In this document: positions 15,925 to 24,808 of the stretch, piece after piece | Position numbering within the stretch: the first letter of the stretch is position 1 | Layout of the letters: every line of letters starts with the position of its first letter | NCBI RefSeq assembly: GCF_030418295.1 | Contig: NZ_JAUHQA010000001.1 | Location: 2,696,220 to 2,760,219, forward strand | From: Demequina muriae | GTDB taxonomy: Bacteria > Actinomycetota > Actinomycetes > Actinomycetales > Demequinaceae | DNA length: 64,000 bases | Direction of reading: 5' to 3' | The notes under the pieces: generated by a model | Told to the model about the DNA's origin: nothing | The model's input: the letters and a program-made list of their open reading frames with translations, nothing else | Databases searched by the model: none | Translations under genes and position numbers: made by a program

Positions 15925-16992
15925 ATGTCCCCACTCACTCATGCGCCCGCGGACGAATGGGCGGAGCACGTCTTCGCCTCAGCTCTCGGCGCCATCGACA
16001 CCCTCGCGATCCACCTCGGCGACCGCCTGGGCTGGTACCGCGCCCTCGCGGAGGCAGGGCCTCTCACCGCGGACCAGCTCGCCGAGCGCACGGACACGTC
16101 CGCGCGGTACGCCCGCGAGTGGCTCGAGCAGCAGGCCACGTCCGGCTTCGTGGACGCCACCGATGACGAGCCGATGCGCTTCTCTCTTCCCGCAGGCGCG
16201 GCGGAGGCGCTCACGGATGAGCGCTCGCTCGCCTTCATCGCTCCGCTCGCGCGCATGCTCGCCGCATCGGCCGCCCAGATGCCCGCGCTGCTCGAGGCCT
16301 ACCGCACCGGGGGCGGTGTGAGCTGGGACCAGATGGGAGACGACGCCCGCTGGTCTCAGGCGGACATGAACAGGCCGTGGTTCGAGAGCATGCTCGCGGG
16401 AGCCCTGGAAGGCGCCGCGGACCTTCACGACATCCTGGACCGGCCCGGCGCGCGCATCGTCGACGTGGGATGTGGCGCCGGATGGTCAGCCATCGCTCTC
16501 GCGCACGCCTACCCCCAGGCCACTGTCGTCGGGGTGGATATCGACGCACCGTCGATCGCGCGGGCGCGGACCAACGCGGAGCAGGCGGGCGTCGCGCCCC
16601 GGGTCACCTTCCACGTAGGAGACGCCAGCACGCTCGCCGGGTCCTTCGACGCGGCGTTCGTGTTCGAGGCCGTGCACGACATGTCGCAGCCCGTCGCGGT
16701 GCTGCGCGCGATCCGCCGGTCGGTGGTGCCGCACGGCGCGGTGGTCGTCATGGACGAGGGAGTGGGCGACGCACCCGTGGCGGTCGGCGACGACGTCGAG
16801 CGGCTCATGTACGGGTTCAGCCTCTTCGTGTGCCTGCCGGACGGGCTGTCGTCGCAGCCGTCGGTCGGCACGGGCACCGTGATGCGACCGTCCACGCTTC
16901 GCAGCTACGCGCAGGAGGCCGGCTTCAGCGACATGTCCGTGCTGCCCATCGAGGACTTCTCGTTCTTCCGGTTCTACCGGCTGCACCACTGA
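15925..16992 (+). CDS. Class I SAM-dependent methyltransferase, Rv2258c-like (copy 2)
   Basis: The 355-aa paralogue of the 5088-6224 protein shares GDRLGWY, ARYAREWLEQQAT, motif I VDVGCGAGWSAIALAHAYP, FEAVHDMSQP, VVVMDEG, RLMYGFSLFVCLPDGLS and the GTVMRPSTLRSYA end. It lacks about 20 N-terminal residues of copy 1. GGAAGGG lies some 10 nt before the ATG. It stands alone between tRNA-Pro and a convergent YitT gene, without the regulator or TGCAYGG sites of copy 1. The two probably arose by duplication and may differ in substrate or control. Substrate unknown. Confidence 0.85.
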   Translation: MSPLTHAPADEWAEHVFASALGAIDTLAIHLGDRLGWYRALAEAGPLTADQLAERTDTSARYAREWLEQQATSGFVDATDDEPMRFSLPAGAAEALTDERSLAFIAPLARMLAASAAQMPALLEAYRTGGGVSWDQMGDDARWSQADMNRPWFESMLAGALEGAADLHDILDRPGARIVDVGCGAGWSAIALAHAYPQATVVGVDIDAPSIARARTNAEQAGVAPRVTFHVGDASTLAGSFDAAFVFEAVHDMSQPVAVLRAIRRSVVPHGAVVVMDEGVGDAPVAVGDDVERLMYGFSLFVCLPDGLSSQPSVGTGTVMRPSTLRSYAQEAGFSDMSVLPIEDFSFFRFYRLHH

Positions 16993-17006
16993 CGCCGGCC
17001 GCCCCG

Positions 17007-17621
17007 TCAGCCGAAGTAGCGGCCCGGGCGGTGGTTGATCGCGAGCACGAGGTTGAGCAGCACCGCGCCAAGAACCGAGCACAGCAGGATGAACGGCTCG
17101 ACGAGCGCGAGCGACGCGGCCACGACCACGATATCCAACGCGCCCTGCACATACCCCGCGCGGATGCCATGCCGATCCTGCATGTACGCGGCGAGGATGC
17201 CGAATCCGCCCGCCGAGGCGCCATGGCGGAAGATCATGATCATGCCGACGCCGATCGCCAGGCCCGCGAAGATCGCGGCATACAGGGGCGCCACCTCGCT
17301 CACGTCCATGTACAGCCCGTGCACCTCTGCGAGCACCGCGACGAGCGTGACCGTGATGAGGGTCTTGATCGTGAAGGTCCAACCCATGCGCCGCACGGCC
17401 AGCCAATAGAAGGGCAGGTTCACCAGGAAGAACAACAGGCCGAACGAGACTCCGGTCCAGTAGCCGCCCAGGATCGCCACGCCCGCGAGCCCGCCGGAGA
17501 CTCCCCCGATCTGCTCGAGCAGAAACAGGCCGAAGGACATCAGGAACGCCCCGCTGGGGAGCGCCAGGGCATCCTCCCAGAGGGCGTGACGTTCGGCGAT
17601 GGGTGGGTCGACCACTGACAT
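17007..17621 (-). CDS. YitT/DUF161-family integral membrane protein
   Basis: The 204-aa protein has five or six hydrophobic helices (e.g. GVSFGLLFFLVNLPFYWLAV, IKTLITVTLVAVLAEV, YAAIFAGLAIGVGMIMIF). The Gly-rich turns GGVSGGLAGVAIL and GASAGGFGILA match YitT-type proteins. Function is unknown across the family. AAGGACA precedes the ATG, and the gene starts 8 nt after the DUF2254 stop, so the two form an operon. It ends 14 nt from the convergent methyltransferase. Confidence 0.8.
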   Translation of the reverse strand: MSVVDPPIAERHALWEDALALPSGAFLMSFGLFLLEQIGGVSGGLAGVAILGGYWTGVSFGLLFFLVNLPFYWLAVRRMGWTFTIKTLITVTLVAVLAEVHGLYMDVSEVAPLYAAIFAGLAIGVGMIMIFRHGASAGGFGILAAYMQDRHGIRAGYVQGALDIVVVAASLALVEPFILLCSVLGAVLLNLVLAINHRPGRYFG

Positions 17622-17629
17622 GAGTGTCC

Positions 17630-18886
17630 TTAGCGTTCGTTGCGGGCGCGGGCCGTGGCCGCCGCACCCGTGATCAGTTCGCGGTCTCCCTCGTCGGGCA
17701 GGCCGCCGACGGCGCGCTGCTCAGCGCGCCCCGACGCCGCCATGAACGTCGCGGCATCCCCAGGCTCCGCGATGGTGATCAGGTCGCCCAGCACGCGCTG
17801 GACGCGCAGTCCCACCTCGACGATCCCCGCGCCGTCGCGGGCGAGCGGCCGCAGCGCGTCTTCGATGAGGTCCTCCAGGCTGACGGTGGGCACCCGAAGG
17901 TTCGGATGCGAGATCTCGGGATCAGCCGACGTCGTGAGCAGGTCGGTCAGCACGCGCTGAATCGCATTCAGCGCCTCGATCGCGGTGCCCGGGTCGTTCG
18001 TCGACGGCGACAAGGCCCGACTCCCGATCTCTGACAGCGCGACGAGGCCCAGGCGCGGATCCTGCTCGAACGTCCGATGCTTCTCGACGCGGAACGCCTC
18101 CCGCAACGCATCGGCCGTGTCGTCGTCGGCGAAGCCCTCGACGTAGGCCAGGGGGGTCCCGAGGCCCACCGTGACCCCCGGCAGAGCGGCCACATGCACC
18201 GTCAGGCGTGCTTGCTCGGCTGCCTCGGCCAGCGCCGTGACGGCGATGCCGGTGACGCAGCCAGGCGACCCCGCCCGGATGGCGCGCGCGCTCGCCGGCA
18301 CGTCCGTGGCGGGCGCACCCCCCAGCGTGGGCGCCTCGGCATACGCACACACCGTGTCGTGTGCGGCCTGCTCCACGCGATCCAGCACATCGGCCATGCG
18401 GCCGAAGGTCGTGAGGTGGTGGATCCATCGCACCAGCGTCGCCACGACGATCGCGATCACGACGAGCGTGCCGAGGAACAGCAGCGTGCGCCCCCTCTCG
18501 CCGTAGTAGCTCGTCGACAGCGCGACGATGCCCACGATCGCGTACACGAACGAACCCAGGAAGCTCGAGAGCGCATTCTGTGACGTGTTGTCCGCGAGCA
18601 GCAGCTGCGTCGCTCGGGGGGTGGTCTGTGCGGCCGCCCCGGAGTAGGCGGAGATCATGACCGTGAGCGAGAAGGTCGTGACGGCGAGCATCGACGACGC
18701 GAGAATCTGCAGGATGGTCGCGACCGAGTCCTGACCGAAGTCGAGCGCCCACGCGTCCGGCAGCGCCGGGCCGGCGAACCGCCCCAGGAGCGAGACCGCC
18801 AGCGCGAGCACGGTGAACAGCGCGAGCCTGAACCAGATGCGCTGAGCCAGACGCGCCACGAACGTGCGCCATTCGATGCCTGCCAT
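17630..18886 (-). CDS. DUF2254-family membrane protein
   Basis: The 418-aa protein starts at ATG 18886, with GGGGAG 5 nt upstream. Four hydrophobic segments fill the first ~160 residues (WFRLALFTVLALAVSLLG, ILASSMLAVTTFSLTVM, FLGSFVYAIVGIVALS, LFLGTLVVIAIVVATLV). A soluble C-terminal domain follows, with the conserved-looking SRALSPSTNDPGTAIEALN motif of DUF2254. Family function unknown; the soluble half may sense or gate. Co-transcribed with the YitT gene. Confidence 0.85.
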   Translation of the reverse strand: MAGIEWRTFVARLAQRIWFRLALFTVLALAVSLLGRFAGPALPDAWALDFGQDSVATILQILASSMLAVTTFSLTVMISAYSGAAAQTTPRATQLLLADNTSQNALSSFLGSFVYAIVGIVALSTSYYGERGRTLLFLGTLVVIAIVVATLVRWIHHLTTFGRMADVLDRVEQAAHDTVCAYAEAPTLGGAPATDVPASARAIRAGSPGCVTGIAVTALAEAAEQARLTVHVAALPGVTVGLGTPLAYVEGFADDDTADALREAFRVEKHRTFEQDPRLGLVALSEIGSRALSPSTNDPGTAIEALNAIQRVLTDLLTTSADPEISHPNLRVPTVSLEDLIEDALRPLARDGAGIVEVGLRVQRVLGDLITIAEPGDAATFMAASGRAEQRAVGGLPDEGDRELITGAAATARARNER

Positions 18887-18950
18887 TCCGACTCCCCTCG
18901 TCACGTCGATAGTGCCGTGTGCGAACGACCCGCGCCCGCATCGGCGCGCA

Positions 18951-19409
18951 CTACACGCTGATGAGCCCCGCGGCGATGAGTCCGAAGGCGGCTCCCCAGA
19001 GAATGATCGAGAGCACTTGCCACCTGGTCACTGCAGTGCGGGACGCACCGAAGCCCACCATGGCGCCCGCGGTGATCTGGCTGGGAAGCATCGTCTGGCT
19101 GAGCAGCGACACTCCTGGCACTCCGTACTTGTCGAACATGGCCTTGAGCCTGACGCGGCGCGTGCTCGGATCCTCGTCGCCCACCCTGCGGCGTCGCACC
19201 ACGTGCGCCCCGTAGACGAACGCCACCATCGACACGACGTTGCCGACCACGGCGGCACCGATCGCCACCGCAGGGTGGAGGCCGATGGCCACGCCGATCA
19301 CCGAGCCGAAGTAGGACTCGACGAACGGGATTGCGGACACGAGCGCGATGGCGAACCACTGCGCCCACTCGGGAAACGAGGCCGCGAACTCCTGGAGGTT
19401 GTCGATCAC
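18951..19409 (-). CDS. Small membrane protein of the small multidrug export type
   Basis: The 152-aa product starts at GTG 19409, with AGGAG 8 nt upstream. Three or four hydrophobic stretches (WFAIALVSAIPFVESYFG, AAVVGNVVSMVAFVYGA, LSIILWGAAFGLIAAGL) and the IPFVESYFGS signature match the Sm_multidrug_ex (PF06695-type) family. The transport role is by family name only; no substrate is established. Basic cytoplasmic loop RRRRVGDEDPSTRR in the middle. Separate from the DUF2254 operon by 64 bp on the same strand. Confidence 0.75.
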   Translation of the reverse strand: MIDNLQEFAASFPEWAQWFAIALVSAIPFVESYFGSVIGVAIGLHPAVAIGAAVVGNVVSMVAFVYGAHVVRRRRVGDEDPSTRRVRLKAMFDKYGVPGVSLLSQTMLPSQITAGAMVGFGASRTAVTRWQVLSIILWGAAFGLIAAGLISV

Positions 19410-19488
19410 GGCGTGGACTCCTGGCTTCTCCTGGGGACGAGGGCCTGGTCAGGCTAGCCGATGCGCCCGCCAGCAGAGTCCCTGCGGT

Positions 19489-21468
19489 TCAGTCGTCGAG
19501 CAGCGCGGCCCCGAGCCACCCTTCGGGAATGCCCATGCCCTCGACCAGCGGCAGGGCGTGCGGTCGCAGTTCACGGCACAGCTCGTTGATCTGCGCGCCG
19601 ATCGCCTTGGACCGGCCCGAGCTGATGCGGTTGTGCTCCATGAACCATGCGCGAGTGTCGTGGATCGACTGCAGCGCGTACAGACTGCACACCCGTTCGA
19701 GCACGTCCCGGCTCTCGCCTGGCTCGACCGTCTCGAGGGCGTCGACGAAGGCCGAGAGGATCCACTCCTCCATGTAGGCGCGGGCGACGAACTGCACGTG
19801 GTCGCCCAGGGCGTTGAATGACTCGAACTCATCGCCCTTGCTCTTCGCTGCCGCGCGCATGCGCATCGCGAGCGACTCCAGCGAGTGGCGGGTGCGCTGC
19901 TCGAACATCAGCGCGTGCCAGCGACGGTCGACCAGCGTCGTCTCCTCCGGCCTGCGTCGCACCGCGTCCGCGAGGCGGCCCAGCATGATGCCGGCTGACG
20001 TGGCCTCGAGCACCGACTCCCCCGCTACCCGCGCGGTCGCCTGCACCACGCCGGTGCGGTCCAGCTCGCCCCACTCCTTGCGGTAGTCGGTGAGCAGCGA
20101 CTTGGTGACGAGCTGCATCAGCACCGTGTTGTCGCCCTCGAAGGTCGCGAAGATGTCGACGTCGCGGCGCATCTCGACCAGCTGGTTCTCACTCATGTAG
20201 CCAGCCCCGCCGCACGCCTCACGCGCCTCCTGAATGCTCTCGTTCGCGAACCACGTCTGGACGGCCTTCAGGCCTGCGGCGTGCGTCTCCAGGCTGCGCT
20301 GGTCCTCCTCGGTGGACTCGTCTCCTCCTTGGACGTGCACCAGCGCCTCGATGAGCAGGTTCTGGGCGAAGCCCAGCGCGTACGAGCGGGCGATTCGCGG
20401 CAGCAGCCGCTTCTGGTGCACCAGGTAGTCCAGCAGCAGCACGCCGTCGGGACGGCCGGCCGCCGGGAACTGGCGACGGCGCAGGGCGTGACGCGTCGCG
20501 ATCGAGAGGCCGCGCCGGGCAGCGATGCCACCCCCGCCTCCCACGCAGACGCGGCCGCGCACGAGCGTGCCCAGCATGGTGAAGAAGCGGCGGTTCTGGT
20601 TGTCGATGGGCGACACGTAGGTGCCGGACTCGTCGACGCCGCCGTAGCGGTTGAGGAGCATGCGCCGCGGGACGCGCACGTGGTCGAACCTGATGGTGCC
20701 GTTGTCGACTCCCAGCAGGCCACCCTTGTGCCCGTGATCCCCGGTGTTGATGCCGGGCAGGTCGTTCCCGTCGTCGTCCCGCAGCGGAACGAGCACCACG
20801 TGCACGCCGTGGGATCTGCCACCCACCACCAGTTGGCCGAAGACGGCCGCCATGGTGCCGTCCTTGGCGGCGTTGCCGATGTATGCCTTGGTCGCGCCAG
20901 GGGTGGGCGAGTGCACCTCGAACTCCTCCGAGTCCGGCAGGTAGGTGATCGTGGTCTCGAGGCTCGCCACGTCGCTGCCGTGCCCCAGCTCCGTCATCGC
21001 GAAGCCGCCCAGCAGCTTCATGGACGTGATGTCAGGGAGGAACGTCTCGTGGTGCCACTCGGTGCCGAGATTGGTGACCGCGCCGCCGAAGAGGCCGAAC
21101 TGCACCCCCGACTTGATGGTCACCGACAGGTCACCATGGGACAGCATCTCGAACGTCAGCACCGCCCCGCGGGGGTCGGAGCCGGCGTTCGCGGTCGTGG
21201 GGACGCCCGCGCTTCCGAAGCCCTGGCCATTGAGCGACAGGAGTCGGTTCAGCGTCCACTCTCGCGACGCCTCGACGTCGAGCTCGGGATCGCGCAGCAG
21301 GTCCTCGGCGGGGAAGGTCGCGCGCATCCTGGCGCGGTCCTCCGCGAAGTCCCCGTCCAGCGCCGTGCGCAGCTGCGCACCCAGGGTCGTGAGGCGCTCA
21401 GTCCCTGGTCCGTCCGTCGTCGTGGGCGCCGATGCGGTGGTGGAGCGCTCGGGGTGGGTCAACGTCAT
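19489..21468 (-). CDS. Acyl-CoA oxidase/dehydrogenase family protein
   Basis: The 659-aa length matches peroxisomal-type acyl-CoA oxidases rather than the ~380-aa dehydrogenases. Motifs: FAMTELGHGSDV (FAD and acyl-CoA binding), EACGGAGYMSENQL, and DIFATFEGDNTVLMQL, with the presumed catalytic Glu near residue 442. It introduces the 2,3-double bond into acyl-CoA; oxidase versus dehydrogenase use of electrons cannot be told. Its ATG overlaps the TetR stop by 4 nt, so they are coupled. It occupies the place of fadE5 in the mycobacterial fadA2-fabG4-htdX locus. Confidence 0.85.
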   Translation of the reverse strand: MTLTHPERSTTASAPTTTDGPGTERLTTLGAQLRTALDGDFAEDRARMRATFPAEDLLRDPELDVEASREWTLNRLLSLNGQGFGSAGVPTTANAGSDPRGAVLTFEMLSHGDLSVTIKSGVQFGLFGGAVTNLGTEWHHETFLPDITSMKLLGGFAMTELGHGSDVASLETTITYLPDSEEFEVHSPTPGATKAYIGNAAKDGTMAAVFGQLVVGGRSHGVHVVLVPLRDDDGNDLPGINTGDHGHKGGLLGVDNGTIRFDHVRVPRRMLLNRYGGVDESGTYVSPIDNQNRRFFTMLGTLVRGRVCVGGGGGIAARRGLSIATRHALRRRQFPAAGRPDGVLLLDYLVHQKRLLPRIARSYALGFAQNLLIEALVHVQGGDESTEEDQRSLETHAAGLKAVQTWFANESIQEAREACGGAGYMSENQLVEMRRDVDIFATFEGDNTVLMQLVTKSLLTDYRKEWGELDRTGVVQATARVAGESVLEATSAGIMLGRLADAVRRRPEETTLVDRRWHALMFEQRTRHSLESLAMRMRAAAKSKGDEFESFNALGDHVQFVARAYMEEWILSAFVDALETVEPGESRDVLERVCSLYALQSIHDTRAWFMEHNRISSGRSKAIGAQINELCRELRPHALPLVEGMGIPEGWLGAALLDD

Positions 21469-22115
21469 TGTCGGTCCTCCATAGGGGTGGCGGTCGGCGC
21501 AGACGCGCCGACCCGTGCAGGGGCGAAGAAGTCAGAGATGTGCTGGACGATGTGCTCGCGTGGCGGTCGCGGGTCGGTCGCCATCCAGTGGTCGGCGACC
21601 GCCCTGATGAAGCCCACGAGCCCGTGGCCCCACGTTGCCGCGCCGGACACGTCGAGGCCTCGGGCCGCGAGGTTCTGCGCGATGGAGTCCGAGATCTGCT
21701 CGCCGATCAGGCCGGGAAGCCCGCGCACCGGATCCACCACCGCGCCGGCCGCCGGGGCCGGCGGCGTCATCACGAACCGATAGATCTCGGGGTCCCGCTC
21801 GACCAGCTCCAGGTACGCGTCCGCCAGGTCTGCCGTCAGGCGGCCGAGGTCGGTGGGGTCGGAGAGCCGGAACGCGGTCGACAGCCCCGCGTGGATGTAG
21901 TCGTGGACCTGCTCCACCACGGCGTCGTACAGGCCCGCACGGTCACCGAAGTGCCGGTAGATCACGGTCTTGGAGGTGCCGGCGCGATGGGCGATCGCGT
22001 CCATCCCCACCGTTGCGCCGTGGATGCGAATGGCGCGCAGCGCGTGGGAGACGAGCTCCTTGCGCCGCGTTGCGCGATGTTCGTCCCAGCGGGAGTCCCT
22101 GCCGTCGATGGCCAT
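21465..22115 (-). CDS. TetR-family transcriptional regulator
   Basis: The 216-aa protein has an N-terminal TetR helix-turn-helix at about residues 18-62 (VGMDAIAHRAGTSKTVIYRH, FGDRAGLYDAV). The rest is a helical ligand-binding domain, likely for an acyl-CoA given its neighbours (inference). Its promoter (TACGGT 6 nt before the ATG, leaderless) is back to back with the thiolase promoter, with a palindrome between them. It probably represses both its own operon and the beta-oxidation genes. Confidence 0.85.
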   Translation of the reverse strand: MAIDGRDSRWDEHRATRRKELVSHALRAIRIHGATVGMDAIAHRAGTSKTVIYRHFGDRAGLYDAVVEQVHDYIHAGLSTAFRLSDPTDLGRLTADLADAYLELVERDPEIYRFVMTPPAPAAGAVVDPVRGLPGLIGEQISDSIAQNLAARGLDVSGAATWGHGLVGFIRAVADHWMATDPRPPREHIVQHISDFFAPARVGASAPTATPMEDRQ

Positions 22116-22130
22116 AGCGCCACCGTACCC

Positions 22131-22145
22131 GATACCGCGAGTATC
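22131..22145. promoter_or_regulatory. Palindrome GATACCGCGAGTATC, probable TetR operator
   Basis: The 5-bp arms GATAC and GTATC with a 5-bp spacer sit in the -10/-35 spacer of the thiolase promoter and just upstream of the -10 of the tetR promoter (22122-22127). A longer pair, CGATACC (22130-22136) and GGTATCG (22156-22162), brackets it. A repressor here would block both directions. Confidence 0.6.
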
Positions 22146-22148
22146 TGC

Positions 22149-22154
22149 TACTGT
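22149..22154 (+). promoter_or_regulatory. -10 hexamer TACTGT of the thiolase operon
   Basis: TACTGT lies about 37 nt before ATG 22191. With a 17-nt spacer the -35 position reads TACCCG, a poor match, so this promoter may be weak. Confidence 0.4.
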
Positions 22155-22190
22155 CGGTATCGGCTAGTTTCTCTCAACGATGGAGGACGC

Positions 22191-23459
22191 ATGACCCACA
22201 ACGCCGTGGTCGTCGGAGGCAATCGGACGCCTTTCGCGAAGGCGGGCGGACCACTCGCCCAAGCCTCGAACCATGATCTTCTCACCGCAGCGCTCGACGG
22301 ACTCGTCGCGCGCTACGGACTCTCGGGAGCCCGCATCGGCGAAGTCGCCGCAGGTGCCGTGCTCAAGCACCCCAAGGACTTCAACCTCACCCGCGAGGCG
22401 GTGCTGAGCTCTGCTCTCGATCCGTCCACTCCCGCGTGCGACCTGCAGCAGGCGTGCGGCACCGGCCTCGAGGCGACCATCTACATCGCGAACAAGATCG
22501 CGCTGGGTCAGATCGACTCCGGCATCTCCGGAGGCACCGACTCGACCTCCGACGCGCCCATCACCGTCTCCGATCCTTTGCGCCGCGCGCTCCTCGCCGC
22601 GAATGCGGCCAAGACGGCTCCGCAGCGCCTCAAGGCGCTGTCCCGGATCCGCCCGGCCCACCTCAAGCCGCAGGCCCCCAGCGTCACGGAGCCGCGCACG
22701 GGACTGTCGATGGGAGAGCATCAGGCCCTCACCGCGGAGCGATGGGGCATCTCGCGCGAGGACCAGGACGAGATCGCCGCGGCCTCGCATCACAAGCTCG
22801 CCGCCGCATGGGAGGACGGGTTCTTCGACGACCTCGTCACTCCGTACTTGGGGCTGGCGCGCGACGCCATCCTCCGCGCCGACACGTCGGTGGACAAGCT
22901 CGCGAAGCTCCGGCCGGTGTTCGGCGGGCCGGGCGGCACCATGACCGCAGGCAACTCCACCGCTCTCTCCGACGGCGCCGCGACGGCACTGCTGGCGAAC
23001 GAGGACTGGGCGCGTGAGCACCACCTGCCTGTGCTCGCGAAGGTCGTGGACGCCGAGGTCGCCGCCGTGGACCACCCGGGCGGAGACGACCTCCTGCTCG
23101 GCCCCGTCGCCGCGGCCGGACGCATGCTGTCACGCCGCGGCCTCACGCTCGACGATTTCGCACTCATCGAGATTCACGAGGCCTTCGCGTCGACGGTGCT
23201 CACCACTCTCGAGGCCTGGAAGTCCGAGGAGTACTGCCGCTCCCTTGGTCTCGACGGAGCGCTCGGCACCATCGACCGCTCCATTCTGAACGTCACCGGC
23301 TCGTCCCTCGCGGCGGGCCACCCATTCGCCGCCACCGGTGCGCGCATCGTCCCCACGCTCGCCAAGCTGCTGCACCAGCGGGGACCGGGCTCCAAGGGAC
23401 TGATCTCGATGTGTGCCGCCGGTGGTCAAGGCGTCGTCGCGATTCTGGAGGCCGTGTGA
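22191..23459 (+). CDS. fadA2: Acetyl-CoA acetyltransferase / 3-ketoacyl-CoA thiolase
   Basis: The protein is 422 aa from ATG 22191, with GGAGGA 3 nt before; the open frame further upstream is not coding. Nucleophile Cys89 (LQQACGTGLEA), the late GHPFAATGARI His motif and the C-terminal SMCAAGGQG Cys complete the thiolase triad. It cleaves or forms 3-ketoacyl-CoA. Order and coupling with an N-terminally extended FabG and a MaoC protein match Rv0243 fadA2, on which the symbol is based. The stop overlaps the next start (TGATG). Confidence 0.85.
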   Translation: MTHNAVVVGGNRTPFAKAGGPLAQASNHDLLTAALDGLVARYGLSGARIGEVAAGAVLKHPKDFNLTREAVLSSALDPSTPACDLQQACGTGLEATIYIANKIALGQIDSGISGGTDSTSDAPITVSDPLRRALLAANAAKTAPQRLKALSRIRPAHLKPQAPSVTEPRTGLSMGEHQALTAERWGISREDQDEIAAASHHKLAAAWEDGFFDDLVTPYLGLARDAILRADTSVDKLAKLRPVFGGPGGTMTAGNSTALSDGAATALLANEDWAREHHLPVLAKVVDAEVAAVDHPGGDDLLLGPVAAAGRMLSRRGLTLDDFALIEIHEAFASTVLTTLEAWKSEEYCRSLGLDGALGTIDRSILNVTGSSLAAGHPFAATGARIVPTLAKLLHQRGPGSKGLISMCAAGGQGVVAILEAV

Positions 23460-24808
23460 TGGGCGTGATCGAGAAAGCTTTCTACTCCCCTGCCGGCAAG
23501 GCGCTGTCCGCGAAGGCCGGCCTCAAGGAGCCCCCGCGCCTGCGTCGTGGCCGCACCTGGCCGCAGGGCGCGCTCGTGCTCGCCACCCTGGGCGGCGGCA
23601 CCATCGCGGCCGATGCGCTCAGCCTCCTGGGCCGCGCCACCGAGGCGCCCGTCGTCGACGACCAGCCCGACACCCCCGCGGGGTACGGCTCACGGATCGG
23701 CGCGCTCGTCGTCGACGCCACCGAGCTGACCACTGTCGCGGCGCTGGAGGACCTCCGGGCCGTGCTGCGGCCCGCCGTCCGTGCCATCGAGCCCTCCGGA
23801 CGCATCGTCATCCTCGCCCGCGCGGAGCAGGACGGATGGGAGGCCAAGGCCGTCACCCGCGCTCTCGATGGCATCAATCGCACCGTGGGCAAGGAGCTGC
23901 GCAAGGGCGCGACAGCAACGCTCGTGTACGTCGACGCCGATGCGACAGCGGGCGACCTGGTCTCGACGCTCGGCTTCGTGCTGCAGGGCCGGTCGGCATT
24001 CGTCGACGGCCAGGCGTGGCGTGTCAGCGCGGCGGCCCAGCGTCCGCAGGCCATGGAGGACCGCCCACTCGACGGCCGCGTGATCGTGGTGACCGGCGCC
24101 GCCCGCGGCATCGGGGCCGCCATCGCTCGTACGCTCGCCCGCGACGGCGCGATCATCGTCGCCGTCGACATCCCGCCCGCAGGCGAGTCGCTCGCGGCCG
24201 TCGCCAATGAGGTGGGTGGCACCGCGCTGCAGCTGGACATCACGGCGGCCGATGCAGGCGCGACCATCGCGGCGCACGTCGCCGCCCGTGGCGAGAGCAT
24301 CTACGGGATCGTTCACAACGCCGGCATCACCCGCGACAAGATGCTGGTGAACACCGATGCGAGCCGGTGGGGTTCGGTGCTGGACGTGAACCTCGCGGCA
24401 CAGATCCGCATGAACGAGGTGCTGCTCGACCCCGGCACGCCGGGCGGCATCGCGGACGGCGGCCGCATCGTCGGCATCGCGTCCACGTCAGGGCTCGCCG
24501 GCAACAAGGGGCAGACCAACTACGCCGCCTCCAAGGCAGGGGTGGCCGGACTGGTCGCTGCGATGGCGCCAGACCTCGCCTCGCGATCGATCACGGCCAA
24601 CGCCGTGGCACCCGGCTTCATCGAGACGGACATGACGGCGCGCATCCCGTTCGTGCAGCGCGAAGTGTTCCGGCGCAGCAACTCCCTCAGCCAAGGGGGG
24701 CAGCCTGAGGACGTCGCCGAGGCGATCGGCTACCTGCTCGACCCCCGCTCGCAGGGCGTGACCGGACAGGTGGTGCGCGTCTGCGGCCAGAACCTGGTGG
24801 GGGCGTGA
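23459..24808 (+). CDS. fabG4: High-molecular-weight 3-oxoacyl-(acyl carrier protein) reductase
   Basis: The 449-aa length, versus ~250 for ordinary FabG, comes from an N-terminal flavodoxin-like domain (~1-200, LVLATLGGGTIAADAL). The SDR domain has TGAARGIG near 212, NAGITRDK and the triad S342, Y355 (NYAASK), K359. Mycobacterial HMwFabG (Rv0242c) uses NADH and acts on longer 3-ketoacyl chains; that specificity is inferred. The start overlaps the thiolase stop by one base, and the stop overlaps the next ATG likewise. Confidence 0.9.
   Translation: MGVIEKAFYSPAGKALSAKAGLKEPPRLRRGRTWPQGALVLATLGGGTIAADALSLLGRATEAPVVDDQPDTPAGYGSRIGALVVDATELTTVAALEDLRAVLRPAVRAIEPSGRIVILARAEQDGWEAKAVTRALDGINRTVGKELRKGATATLVYVDADATAGDLVSTLGFVLQGRSAFVDGQAWRVSAAAQRPQAMEDRPLDGRVIVVTGAARGIGAAIARTLARDGAIIVAVDIPPAGESLAAVANEVGGTALQLDITAADAGATIAAHVAARGESIYGIVHNAGITRDKMLVNTDASRWGSVLDVNLAAQIRMNEVLLDPGTPGGIADGGRIVGIASTSGLAGNKGQTNYAASKAGVAGLVAAMAPDLASRSITANAVAPGFIETDMTARIPFVQREVFRRSNSLSQGGQPEDVAEAIGYLLDPRSQGVTGQVVRVCGQNLVGA

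Noticed and set aside
15360..15938. Minus-strand open frames across tRNA-Pro
   Set aside because: They run through a certain tRNA and its terminator, and have no coding signal.
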